Assembly (NCBI GenBank): GCA_943737045.1
Contig: CALSFV010000456.1
Span: forward strand, 1 to 64,000
From: Parapristionchus giblindavisi
Lineage: Eukaryota; Nematoda; Chromadorea; Rhabditida; Diplogasteridae
DNA length: 64,000 nt
Reading direction: 5' to 3'
Shown: positions 49,728-59,452 of the stretch, piece by piece
How the letters are laid out: each line of letters begins with the position of its first letter
Position numbering within the stretch: position 1 is the first letter of the stretch
The notes under the pieces: model-generated
Database searches by the model: none
Told to the model about the DNA's origin: nothing
What the model saw: the letters and a program-made list of their open reading frames with translations, nothing else
Translations under genes and position numbers: made by a program

Positions 49728-52064
49728 ATGGAAATATATGTCGTTATTGATTTACAAGATCACAAGGGAGATTCTCATCGTAAGAAGCCTTTCTTATTCA
49801 ATTCGCAGGTTTGTTTAACCATTCTATTTTAACTAATTTAAATGTTTATTCTAGACTTCGATTGAGGAAATAATCCACGCGATTGGCTCTGATTTCAATA
49901 TTGACAAGAAATATATCGAAATTTTTCACAATGGAGATCAAATACTTTCCATGACATCAACACTTGAATCATTCAATTTGAAGAATGACGATGAATTCAT
50001 CATCGTAAGTGTTTTTTTTTATTATTTCTATTTATTTTGCACCATTAGGCCTAGTGTTATCTATATAGGTATTATTACTGATGTTTCTCATAAATTACTT
50101 CCTTAGATAAGGAATAAGCATGCTCTAATTATGTATATCTTGTTTTGTAAATTAAATTTTATTAGTTACTATTGTTTCAGAAACATTCTTCCTTGAAGGC
50201 CTGGACTGTATTTTTACACGCTTCGGACATTCCACACAAAACGCCACATGCAGCGAAGAAGAGACAAGTGCTTGAGGCTTCTCATATATTACAGCGTTTG
50301 TACACGGAGGGTTTTTTCACCACATACGCGGAGTTTGCTATTCGTCGGATCAACTTCAATCGGGCGTTCACAGAATTTATTGATGATCATGACGGATTTA
50401 TTAGGATGGCGATAGAGCGTTATTTTACGGCATTAATGGAGAAGAATCCTGAAAATCCAACATTGTCGTTTAATTATTCTGAAAAGTCTGTAATCGGTAT
50501 TCAGGTATATTAGATTTATAATATAGGGTGATGTAAACAATAAATTGTGGCAAACTTGTGCTTTTTGCAGGTGCGTGACAAGGATTGACAACTTTATCGC
50601 ACCCAATTGCAGTCAGACATCAAATTTAATACAGATTGTTGTCAATGTGTCTAATAAATATTAGTGGTTGCAATTAATGAATGAACTGTTGACAGACAAG
50701 AAAAATGAGGATGATACAAGTCATGACCAGAGAAATGTGCTTCTTTCTAGTCAGACAACAAAAAATCTTCTTTTTGATGTCAATCGATTCTTGCCTTCTT
50801 ATTGACATCAAAACGAATATTTTTTGTTGTCTGAATAGAAAGAAGCACATTTCTCTAGTCATTCCATTTTTTGGTGCATTTTCACATCCTCATAATAATG
50901 AGACGATAGTTCATTAGTCAAAGCGGCGCACCTCAGACGGGTTTGGTGACGCGGCGGAGAGTGTGAAAGAGAGAATCATTTGATGCCATCTCGCACGCAC
51001 ACCCTCTCTAATGCAGCCCACCAAACCCGCCTGGCATCCGCCTCGCCCTCTTTATAAGTTGGAAAACGTGATTAGCCATTCATTGTTGCCTCGCTATTAC
51101 AGAGGCTGAACTAACGTGTTCTGACATGTATCATCCTCAGTTTTCTTGTCTGTCTACAAAATAGTCACTATCTGTTGCCACATTTATTTATTTCATACTT
51201 TTGACTACAATCGTTTTACTTTTTGAAGTCTGACAACAAAGTTCTCCGATAAAGTTGTCAATCGTTTGCCGTTGTCACACACCTGCAAAAAGCACAAGTT
51301 TGCCAAAATTTATTGTTTACATCACCCTATATGAACATACTCGTATTTTTCCTAGGCCGGGTTCATTTGCGAGGTAAGCTGTGGCGAATCAATTCAACGG
51401 TTTTATGTGAAAGGTAATTCTGCAATGTCATCACGTCAGAATGTTGACCTGCGAGAAATTTATATGTATAAATTACTGTATCAAATCGGAGTTGGACCGT
51501 CTGTTCACATTATTCCTAATATTCATACGTCGAACATTGGGGTTTACATCGCGACGTTAGAAGGTAAATAGCTGTTATATGTAAAATTTAAAACAAGAAT
51601 TTAGTTGTCGGTTTTAAACCACAACACAAGTCGAAGCTTTCACTGAAGGCGGAATTGATGCTGGATTTAATCCGACGGTTGTTTAATGTCAGCGATCTTC
51701 ATGGAGACAATTATGGACTCGATTCTGATGGAAATCTGTCAATTATCGATTTTCGAGTATGTTTAGTTTGGTATATATTGAAAAACTTCATAACTTTTAG
51801 ATTTCCGGATGCTCGTTTGACTCCAAAAACCGTAATGTTTGGAGAAATTATAAGCAACAACCAGAAAAGCTAAAGATTGTTGGACAGATTTTAACGGACT
51901 GGAACTTCCCGAAAGCGCTCCACGACGCGAACGTTGCACTCAATGACTCGAAAGAATTACTAAAAAAAAGAAAAATCTCATGCATGGCTAGCAAACGATT
52001 TGCCAGTTACTTCGATTCTATCTGCCAAAATGTTGACGATTGTATTAGCGATACCGTGGAATAA
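49728..52064 (+). CDS. Ubiquitin-like domain plus kinase-like domain protein (unidentified family)
   Basis: Six exons (49728-49808, 49855-50004, 50181-50504, 51356-51563, 51605-51756, 51801-52064) join in phase to 392 residues. Residues 1-77 look ubiquitin-like: alternating hydrophobic strands, an SIEEIIHAIG helix, IFHNGDQIL, a TLESFNL turn and a FIIK end. Residues about 78-185 are helical and of unknown type. Residues 186-390 look like a divergent kinase/phosphotransferase fold: FYVKG with a possible ATP-binding Lys, a helix with REIYMYKLLYQIGVGPSV (alpha-C-like Glu), then SDLHGDNYG (catalytic-loop-like, about 284-292) and IIDF (DFG-like, 301-304). The spacing matches aminoglycoside-phosphotransferase-like kinases. 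The ATG lies behind tttcag, so it is probably spliced or trans-spliced to a leader. Intron 3 contains an 802-bp fold-back element. Function is unknown. Confidence 0.72.
50526..51327. mobile_element. Complex fold-back element, GGGTGATGTAAAC ends, TA target duplication
   Basis: 802 bp in an intron of the kinase-like gene, TA-flanked, ends GGGTGATGTAAACAATAAATT and its complement. The outer arms share CAAACTTGTGCTTTTTGCAGG. Inner arms of a second palindrome (about 50740-50865) carry AGAAATGTGCTTCTTTCTAG and its complement. A third pair (GAGGATGATACA near 50706 and TGTATCATCCTC near 51127) shows nested or sequential fold-backs. No protein is encoded. Confidence 0.85.
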
Positions 52065-52213
52065 ATTGTCATTTCTGATCTTTCCTTCTTTATAATTTGC
52101 TCAATTTGTTTCATTCAAATGTTGCATATGCTATTAACTTGAGTTTGATAGGAAAGATATAATGTATACTTATTGTTCTCTAAGATGAAAATTGATATAT
52201 CTATTGTCATATA

Positions 52214-52714
52214 CAGTACAGCAGAATCCCCTAGTGAAAATGGGCGCCCCGGGTGACCCGGGGAGCCCATGAGGCCCCTCGATTTTTTACGCTTTGAATA
52301 ATGAATATCAGCCTTTCAAATTGTTTGCGTTGTTTTACTCCAGAGTTGACGGAATTTATCAAAGAAATTTTGGAATTTTATAAATTACGTAGCCTGAGAA
52401 AAAATATTGAAAATTATAATTTTATTAATTTTTGGCAAATGCCGCGCGAAAATTTTGCATAACTCGCGCACGCTCGGCAAATTCTATCGCAAAGTGAAAT
52501 CTTTCCAGCATTTCTTTTTCTTAGCACAATTCAGTTGACAAGCATTTAAAAATTCCAAAATTTCTTTGATAAATTCCGTCAACTCTGGAGTAAAACAACG
52601 CAAACAATTTGAAAGGCTGATATTCATTATTCAAAGCGTAAAAAATCGAGGGGCTTCATGGGCTCCCCGGGTCACCCGGGGCGCCCATTTTCACTAGGGG
52701 ATTCTGCTGTACTG
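52214..52714. mobile_element. Fold-back MITE, CAGTACAGC family, copy 2
   Basis: 501 bp, TA-flanked, ends CAGTACAGCAGAATCCCC and its complement. The arms contain a GC-rich self-complementary word, GGGCGCCCCGGGTGACCCGG, so each arm can also fold on itself. The terminal nonamer is shared with 1372-1914 while the interiors differ. It lies 150 bp after the kinase-like gene's stop codon. Confidence 0.9.
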
Positions 52715-53088
52715 TATTATTCAATCCTCATTTATTGTCCATTATCTCTATTAATCCTTCCAATTCAACTACGGTGTATATTCATCATCTACTTTGGCTA
52801 ACACTATTATCGTACATGTACTTCAACTATCATTATATCTCTTTATATTTGCTCATTCAAATCAATCAATCATTTCATATTCATTGCTGATCTTTCCTTC
52901 TTTATAATTTGCTCTATTTGTTTCATTCATTTTTTTTTATTTGTTTCTTGCTCCATAACTTATACTAACGCAATAAAGTACACTTAACCTATTTACTGAT
53001 TTGATATAGAACATGGTGTATCTATTCCATTTACATATTTTGTATCTATCAATACATGTGAAATGAGAGAAGTGATGTAATATATAGG
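52715..53088. other. Intergenic, nothing recognised
   Basis: AT-rich sequence. A short stretch near 52886-52928 (GATCTTTCCTTCTTTATAATTTGCTC...) repeats sequence found just after the kinase-like gene at 52077-52119, so a small segment downstream of that gene is duplicated around the MITE. Confidence 0.5.
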
Positions 53089-54180
53089 ATGTCTCCATCT
53101 CCTGCAAAGAAGTCAAGGAGTACTGTAGATACGACAGATTCAATCAATGTCAAGAAGATTAAATCAAATGAAGATATTGTTTGCAGTACAAGTGAAGTGG
53201 TATGAATACTTGAAGAGGGCAAACCCGACTGCGCAACCACACAACCGCGCAACCACACAACCAACCGTATACCCGCGCAACCACACCATAATTCTGCACA
53301 ACCAAACTTGCAAAGTATATTTTTTTATTTATTTCAAATATTTCTTTGAGCTCATACTCCTTAACTACTTTGGTTGGACTGAACATTGAAAGGTTGTTGT
53401 TTTCTTCCTTCATCTCTTATTGATGTCTTAATTTAGTTTTTGTCTCACTCGTCATTCAATTATTCCTACTATAGTAAATTCATTTGAATTGTTTGGTGAA
53501 GATACAGTTGATACTGAAGCTGCTATTGATATGCATGGAACAAGTACAGGTATCATAAGCTCATCACTCTTTATCGTTCATTATGTTTGCAAGGCCTTCA
53601 CTTTAATGTAGTTGTCATTATCTAGTTTATAGTTATTATTTCAATATAGTCTTGATTCGTAAGTGTTCTACGAATAGCTTGTAGGTTATTGATATTGATT
53701 ATTCATACAATAAGTATTTCATCTATCATTGATCGAATTACTTCAAGAGATGAAAAACACCCAAATCCAATGGTGGCCTGAATTGATCATCATTTTGTAC
53801 CTGATTCATAGACTTATATCTTTTCAGTCAATGAGGAAACATCGATCGCTGCCGTATCTCTGAAAGCTTCTACCGTATCGAACAGTTACTGTATTTATCA
53901 CTCGAGCGATTACTGTAGAACATGCTTCATCATTCTTCAAGTGAATATCTGAAGATGCTCAATGGAAATCAGTCAGTTGTTGTAACTTTTCATATCAATA
54001 TCGATTATTGATTATTCAGATTTCTCTTTATTCATCAGTAGTATGGGAGTGTACTGTAGGTGATCCATCATCGATCAATATATCGCCTGATGGTCAAAAC
54101 TTCGTTGATCTCTCAAAGCCTTTCGTTCATAAAGATCTCTTCGAGAGGTTCTATGGTATTTTACTTGTATATTGATTCAA
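53089..54180 (+). CDS. Possible multi-exon gene, unidentified and perhaps decayed
   Basis: ATG at 53089 opens MSPSPAKKSRSTVDTTDS and a Lys-rich stretch to a donor after 53199. Candidate later exons follow atag/ttcag acceptors near 53476 (NSFELFGEDTVDTEAA), 53828 (VNEETSIAAVSLKASTV) and 54020 (SVVWECTVGDPSSINISPDG). Phases could not all be reconciled and some candidate exons end in stops. The N-terminus resembles a nuclear protein's basic tail. I cannot name a family. Confidence 0.3.
53225..53310. repeat. Degenerate ACAACC-type tandem repeat
   Basis: Several CGCAACCACACAACC-like units in tandem within the first intron of the possible gene at 53089. Short reading frames on both strands here are repeat artefacts. 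Confidence 0.6.
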
Positions 54181-54993
54181 ATGATTATACAAAATATTCG
54201 CTGGTTTTTCTGTAGAAGTTATTGATTCATTATGAATTATTGTAAAGAACTTCTTCAAGAGGAGAAATCCAATTCAGTGAGTCGTCCATCCTACCGTAAT
54301 CATTTTCTTATTAATTATTTCTTTTAGCTCTTCCATAACACATTGTCTTCGTGCTAATGCCTCTATCATCTCATTAGTCAATAATCGACAATCTTCATTT
54401 TCTCACTTCAACTATTGAACTTCTATCTAATATGTACATTTGGTATAGTATTATTTCAATGGATGAATAAATCAATCAATAATTCTGATTATCAATTTCA
54501 TTTTGATCTCTCATGTACGATTTCTATATACACTTTAACTAAAGAAGAAGGAAAAGAAAGGACATAGATCTTTGATCTTTTCAGATTCTGATATTGTGAG
54601 ACACCTTTAGTAGATCATACAAATGAAATACGAGAAGTTGTTGGAGATAATATTTGTCTTATTCATCATTATTTATAAATAAAATTATCTTTCTTCCTTC
54701 TAACATATTTATGATATATAAATCGTTACCATATATTAGACATATCTCATTCATTTCCAATTAGCACTTATTATATAATCTTTATCTTAAATCCATATGC
54801 ATGGTATGAACTATAATCTATCTACTTTTGTAAAGAATAAAAGTTTGACTAGAAATGAAAATAGTACAAGATGGAATAGTAGTAAGAGCATCAACTGTAG
54901 AATTTAGTGAATAATCAAAGTAGAAGCATCCATAATGAAAAATACAAGTGATAAGAGCCCATAGAGTTGGAATTGGTAATTCAATACCATGCA

Positions 54994-55454
54994 CACTGAG
55001 CCAAAAGTTACTTAAATACAAGCATGGCCTCTGCTACCTCGATACACACAAGTAGAGTTCAGCTAGAATGCAAGCTGTCTCGGTTTCTTATATTCTAGTT
55101 GAGCGTTCAGCTTAAATGAAAACGTAATTCGGCTAACTATCATGTAAGATCCAAACCGGCAAAAGATCTGGGAAGAACTGGGACCCGAACCACCAACCTT
55201 CCGCTTAACAGTGGAGGACACTTACCACTGCGCCACCTGGTCATGTAACTGCTTCTTGTATAACACGAAGCCTATTCCAGGAGGCGAGCGCGCGCTCGTT
55301 AGAAAACGCTTACCAAAATTTGCTGAAGCACAACTTAGCAATCCCCATGCTTTTTTGTTTCATCGTCTATTTAAGCTGAAGGGGCATTTCTAGCTAAACT
55401 TTATCTAAGTAATGTAGTTAGCTGAGACATTGCTAAGCAACTTTTGGCTCAGTG
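54994..55454. mobile_element. Inverted-repeat element with a tRNA-Asn-like core
   Basis: 461 bp with ends CACTGAGCCAAAAGTT / AACTTTTGGCTCAGTG, inserted into an exon of the SLC35B4-like fragment. Removing it restores the reading frame. Its middle holds a tRNA-like sequence on the minus strand (see next entry). The CACTGAG start is shared with the elements at 44304 and 56243. Confidence 0.85.
55170..55245 (-). repeat. tRNA-Asn-derived sequence
   Basis: On the minus strand it reads GTGGCGCAGTGGTAAG (A box), an anticodon arm with loop CTGTTAA (anticodon GTT), AAGGTTGGTGGTTCG and a GGTTCGGGTCC B box. Animal tRNA-Asn genes have the same GTGGCGCA start, CTGTTAA loop and AAGGTTGGTGGTTCGA stretch. 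The acceptor stem does not pair and the T stem is imperfect, so it is a derived copy rather than a working tRNA gene. Confidence 0.7.
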
Positions 55455-55749
55455 CATTGAAAATGGCTAAAATATAAACGAATATATTATGATAATGAGG
55501 TATATACAGTATACAGCATCAACAGAGAATGTTCTCGCGGCTCTAACAATATCAGATGCCATTAACATCAATAGAGGAAGGGAAACAGCGTGCTGAATAC
55601 ATTATATTGATTCATTCATCCATTAATCAATACTCTTACCGTAACGAACATGGCCTCATCTGGATGTTTACCGTACTCACAATACATATTCTGTTGACAG
55701 ATGGCTAAATAAGCAGAAGCAAGAAGAGCGAATGAAAGCATCCCGATTC

Positions 55750-56242
55750 CTACAACAAAGAGACGATTACGGTATCCATCTACTTCAATCAATATAATTA
55801 AATAGATATGTAGATCAATACATTAATATTAATCTTATGGATTAGTTAATATTCGTTCTTTCATCAAAAGTATCTCATATTCATTGTTTAATCTAGAGGT
55901 AGCAAATATAATTGATAGAGTAAACTATACTTGAATGGAATCTTGGATGGAACAGTGAAGAACTTTTTAATGAGTGAATATCAAAGCAACTAATGAAATG
56001 AAAGAAAATGTAGCAAAAGTCATTAGATTCAGTGCTGACGAATCTTTCCTCAAGAATATTATATCCATCAGAATAAGTGTTTCATCTATTATCGATCAAA
56101 TTATTGCAAGAGATGAACATCCAAATCCATGAGTGACCTCAATTTATAAGAATTACGGTAGGTATAGTGGATACAGTAGAAATGACTAACCTAATCCACT
56201 ATCCATGTGCTCCTTCTATTAATCCAGGAATATCAGCTACTA
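55750..56242. other. Non-coding stretch with a dispersed-repeat fragment
   Basis: No gene was recognised. About 56080-56145 (GTTTCATCTATTATCGATC... ending near CAAATCCATGAGTG) resembles 53712-53785, a diverged dispersed or duplicated segment. Confidence 0.45.
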
Positions 56243-56282
56243 CACTGAGAGCAAATTTGCCATGGCAAATCATTACCCACTA

Positions 56283-56980
56283 GGGTGGCAAGAATGGCGC
56301 AAGAGTATTCGTTCCCACTGGCAGTCTTGGCCGAGTAATCGGGGAGAGAGGCATTTACGATCTCTCTCTCATCGAATGAGCCGGGAGAGGGGGTCATTGT
56401 CTCGAATAGTCAAAAAACAGTCGAGTCGAAATCGAATGGAAAGGTTTTTCTCAGCACTGCATTGATCAAATTCAAAACTTTTAAAACTTCTGACATGAGC
56501 TCATTAAGTGCTATAAAACGAAGCCAAATTTAACGATTCTTTTTCAAAAAAAATTATTAATAATTTGTTGGTTTAGGATACAATAATATTATTAATTTGA
56601 TAACAATCAGTATGACAGTACTATTAATAATCTTCCAATTCGTCATTAGATTCAATCTCTTCAATCTTACTATCATCAGACAAATAACCATAGGTCTCTT
56701 CTACAGAGGCAGATAGGAAATCAATTTAATTTTAATTATTCCATGCGAATTGTGTATTATTTTAAAGATCTCGTCATACTGATTTCAAATATACATAATT
56801 TGTCTATTTTTGTTCAAAAACGGCCTTGAAAAACGCTCGACTCGACTTCGACTCGACCTAAAAACGATTATCCTAGGGAGAGAGATAGAGACTGCCAAGG
56901 GGAACGAATATCCTCTCCATTCGACCTCGACTCGATAGAGACTACAAAACAGGCTCATTCGAGAGCAATTCTCGCCACCC
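56283..56980. mobile_element. Nested element, GGGTGGC ends, TA target duplication
   Basis: 698 bp with ends GGGTGGCAAGAAT / ATTCTCGCCACCC, TA on both sides, inserted into the composite element 56243-57641. The arms are only partly alike, with recurrent words ACTCGACT/AGTCGAGT and GGCAGTCT...CGTTCC / GGAACG...GACTGCC. No transposase was seen. Confidence 0.7.
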
Positions 56981-57080
56981 TATTACCCACCCCCATTCAC
57001 GGCGGTTCATTGGAGGAAAGCCCCTACATTTAACTTTGGCTTGAAGCCTCCCGCACTACGAAAAATCGGCAAAGCTGAAT

Positions 57081-57152
57081 TGCACCGGGCGGGATTCGAA
57101 CCCACGAGGTTCGGATAGCCACCCAAAAGTTGTAACCACTAAGCCATCTCAT
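57081..57152 (-). repeat. tRNA-like sequence inside the composite element
   Basis: On the minus strand it reads GATGGCTTAGTGGTTACAA (A-box-like) and GGTTCGAATCC (perfect B box) within a paired T arm GTGGG/CCCGC. The acceptor 3' strand CCGGTGCA has no matching 5' strand, and no clear anticodon stem was found. It is best read as tRNA-derived. Confidence 0.6.
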
Positions 57153-57645
57153 CATGTTTCGAGACTCGTAAAACTCGATGATAGCTCTAGTCAGAAGTGT
57201 TCGTGTGGCGAGCAGCCGCAGCAACGCGCCCATTAATATCGTATCTCAACTTCGCGCTGGGAGGACCTAATGCCTAGTGCAATTTCAATACTCAGTTTGC
57301 GATTCCTGCGGGAGCTTCTTAATTACTATCATTGAACCGCCGTGCCATTACCCTGGCAAACGATTACCCCAAATTTTGAATGCAGCCTTACGCGATCTTT
57401 ATGGCGGGAGCGAACTAGATAAAAATAAAGGGGAAAGGCTAGATCGAATAAAGGGTAACGGGATGTACTGATATAACTAGCATTCGACTATAATATACTT
57501 GTCAATTTAACAAAATAATTGGAAATCTTTCTCTCCAAAATGCATGGGTAATCAGAATACCTCGAATATGGGCAAACGAATACCCCGATACACGTTGTTG
57601 GGTAACGATTACCCCATATTTGGGTAAGTTTGCTCTCTGTGTATG

Positions 57646-58334
57646 ATTCAATCATGTGAAGTGAACAGACAGAAGTACAAAAAGGACGAAATGAAACAAT
57701 TGAATCCATTGAGGGATTAATGGAACATTCTATACGAATACAACATTCATTCGATGATGAACATGATGAACAAATCTTTAATTTTATTCATTTATTTATT
57801 TATCATAGAGTTGAGATATTGTATTTGTTCTTTTTTTTTTGAAAATAGCTGCAATTAACTTTTGAATAGATAATTTCTTTAAAAAAAACTTATTGTCGAA
57901 ATTACATCACACGATGATATTATTTTTACCTCATTTTGTGAAGAATCCTCATTATCGATTAGTTGAATGTTCGTCGATACACTTTGCTCTGTAGTGATCT
58001 CTACATTTTTCGGAATGGGACTAATTATTGATTTTTGATAAGAGAAGGTTGGTTGATCCATAGAAAGAATAAAGTCAGGTTCAACAGAATCGGATACTAC
58101 ATCTTCAGTAAGAACATCTTCCCCTGATCCATCGATTATCGATTGATTATCTATCTCAGATCTAGATAGAGCAACCGCATGAGTTGAGATCAGATTCTCG
58201 AACAGAAGATCCTTATCGTATACTATCAACTAAGTTATTGATTGATTATATCATCTCATTGATTAGATAAATAAACTTACAGGAGTAGAGATTACGGTAG
58301 ATATGAGTAGTGAGAAAGTGAAATGAGATATCAT
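57646..58334 (-). pseudogene. Small secreted cysteine-rich gene, copy B, 3' end lost
   Basis: Duplicate of 44734-45588: signal-peptide exon (58281-58334), acidic exon (about 57930-58229) and cysteine exon are conserved with small changes. Homology ends at about 57646, where the composite transposon begins, so the fourth exon and its cysteine are gone and the frame runs into transposon sequence (stop at 57488). A product with a foreign tail is conceivable, but the copy is probably defective. Confidence 0.75.
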
Positions 58335-58773
58335 GAAAGTGAGAGTATGCAAAGTGATGAATGAAATGGAAAAGAAGATTGGAAAGATCTAAAACTTACT
58401 GACCTAAATATCAGAACTTCTTCTATCTATCTCCGCTTTTCACACCGTTAGTCATTCCATAATGGTTCATTTGAACCACAAAAGAGAAGCTACATGCATA
58501 ATGGAAACTAGTTGTACTCTTTTTCTTGAAAGAATCATGCTCTCTTAGAATTAAAATTATACGTAGAATCTAATCTTATCTTATCTTATCTTATCCAAAA
58601 ATATAATACAGTAGGCAATAAATATTTTCATAGTTCAAGGACCGAATATGAAATGTGTCCCACGATGCGCCCCACTTGACACATTCAATTGATCCACAAA
58701 TGCCTTTATTTTCTCAATTTTTGTTCTTTCATTTATTGCGTTTTCTATTTTAATATTTTTCATTTAGTTTAAA

Positions 58774-59427
58774 ATGTTGTCACAAATGCTCAAGGAGCAC
58801 AATCAACGTCAGGCAGTCAGAAAAGAAATGCAAGGTATTTTTTTATTTATCAGCTTGTGTATTCTTCCCATTTCTAGAAAGATTGAAGAACGAAGCAATA
58901 GTAGCAGCTCATAATCTCTCGAGTGCTGTCGTTGATCATTTGAATGCTAAGTAAGGTATAATCTTATCCATTCTCATCTATAATCATTCATTGATAGAGT
59001 AGGAGTAGCCTATCATAATGAGAAGAAATTAGATGTTGAAGCCAAGAGATTTGATCAGAATTCATCCCATCTTACTAAACATACCGAACAATGGATGAAT
59101 CTAGCCGATTCATTGAATGATGCACTCAAGGTAGATTGATAATCTATTGATAACATCAATCAATATTATTATAGGAAGTAGGAGACGTTGAACATTGGAC
59201 TCGTATGATGGAATGTGATCTTGAACAGATTGTAGAGACACTCAAAAGGGTAGCTGCAGGTATTTTCATTTATTCAAATAATTATTTAAAAGCATGCATC
59301 GGAACAGGGAACGTGTTCACCCCGTATCATAAAATCAAACAATATATAATATAATCTTATAGTGAGTGTATATGAAAGTATTGCAGAATCAAAGCAATCA
59401 AATGAGGATACAACGGGATCAAGTTAA
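58774..59427 (+). CDS. blos-1: BLOC-1 subunit 1 (BLOS1), intact
   Basis: Coiled-coil subunit shared by BLOC-1 and BORC, which control endosome-lysosome trafficking and lysosome positioning. Five exons (58774-58834, 58878-58950, 58998-59130, 59175-59259, 59363-59427) give 138 residues, close to the family's usual size. Seen: MLSQMLKEHNQRQ, NEAIVAAHNLSSAVVDHLN, YHNEKKLDVEAKRF, TEQWMNLADSLNDALKEVGD and EHWTRMMECDLEQI. Its 5' half and divergent promoter are duplicated at 45589-46215. It is convergent with PYM, with 25 bp between stop codons. Confidence 0.93.
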
Positions 59428-59452
59428 TAAACAACAACTATGGACAATTCCA

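Larger units (their letters stand above)
54830..55749 (-). pseudogene. SLC35B4-like nucleotide-sugar transporter fragment, broken by a transposon
   Basis: Exon 55640-55749 encodes IGMLSFALLASAYLAICQQN, a YCEYGKHPDEAMF stretch; exon 55515-55592 encodes HAVSLPLLMLMASDIVRAAR. These match the middle of SLC35B4-type UDP-sugar transporters (a YGKH-EA-F-HA-PLP pattern, then ASDI). The next exon starts at 55466 (PFSM), is interrupted by the 461-bp element 54994-55454, and resumes in the same frame at 54993 with HGIELPIPTLWALI and a final TTIPS-like helix. The N-terminal membrane spans and the last spans of the family are missing. It is therefore a truncated, transposon-disrupted copy inside the inserted segment. 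Confidence 0.78.
56243..57641. mobile_element. Composite CACTGAGAGC-family element, copy 2 (1.4 kb)
   Basis: TA-flanked, left end CACTGAGAGCAAATTTGCC, right end GGGTAAGTTTGCTCTCTGTG. It contains GGCAAACGATTACCCC words (near 57356) also present in the 166-bp copy 1. It carries a second element (56283-56980) and a tRNA-like sequence (57081-57152). Its right edge is exactly where homology to the duplicated secreted gene resumes. Confidence 0.82.

Noticed and set aside
57081..57152. Functional tRNA gene
   Set aside because: A perfect B box and T arm, but no complementary acceptor stem and no clear anticodon arm; it lies inside a transposon.
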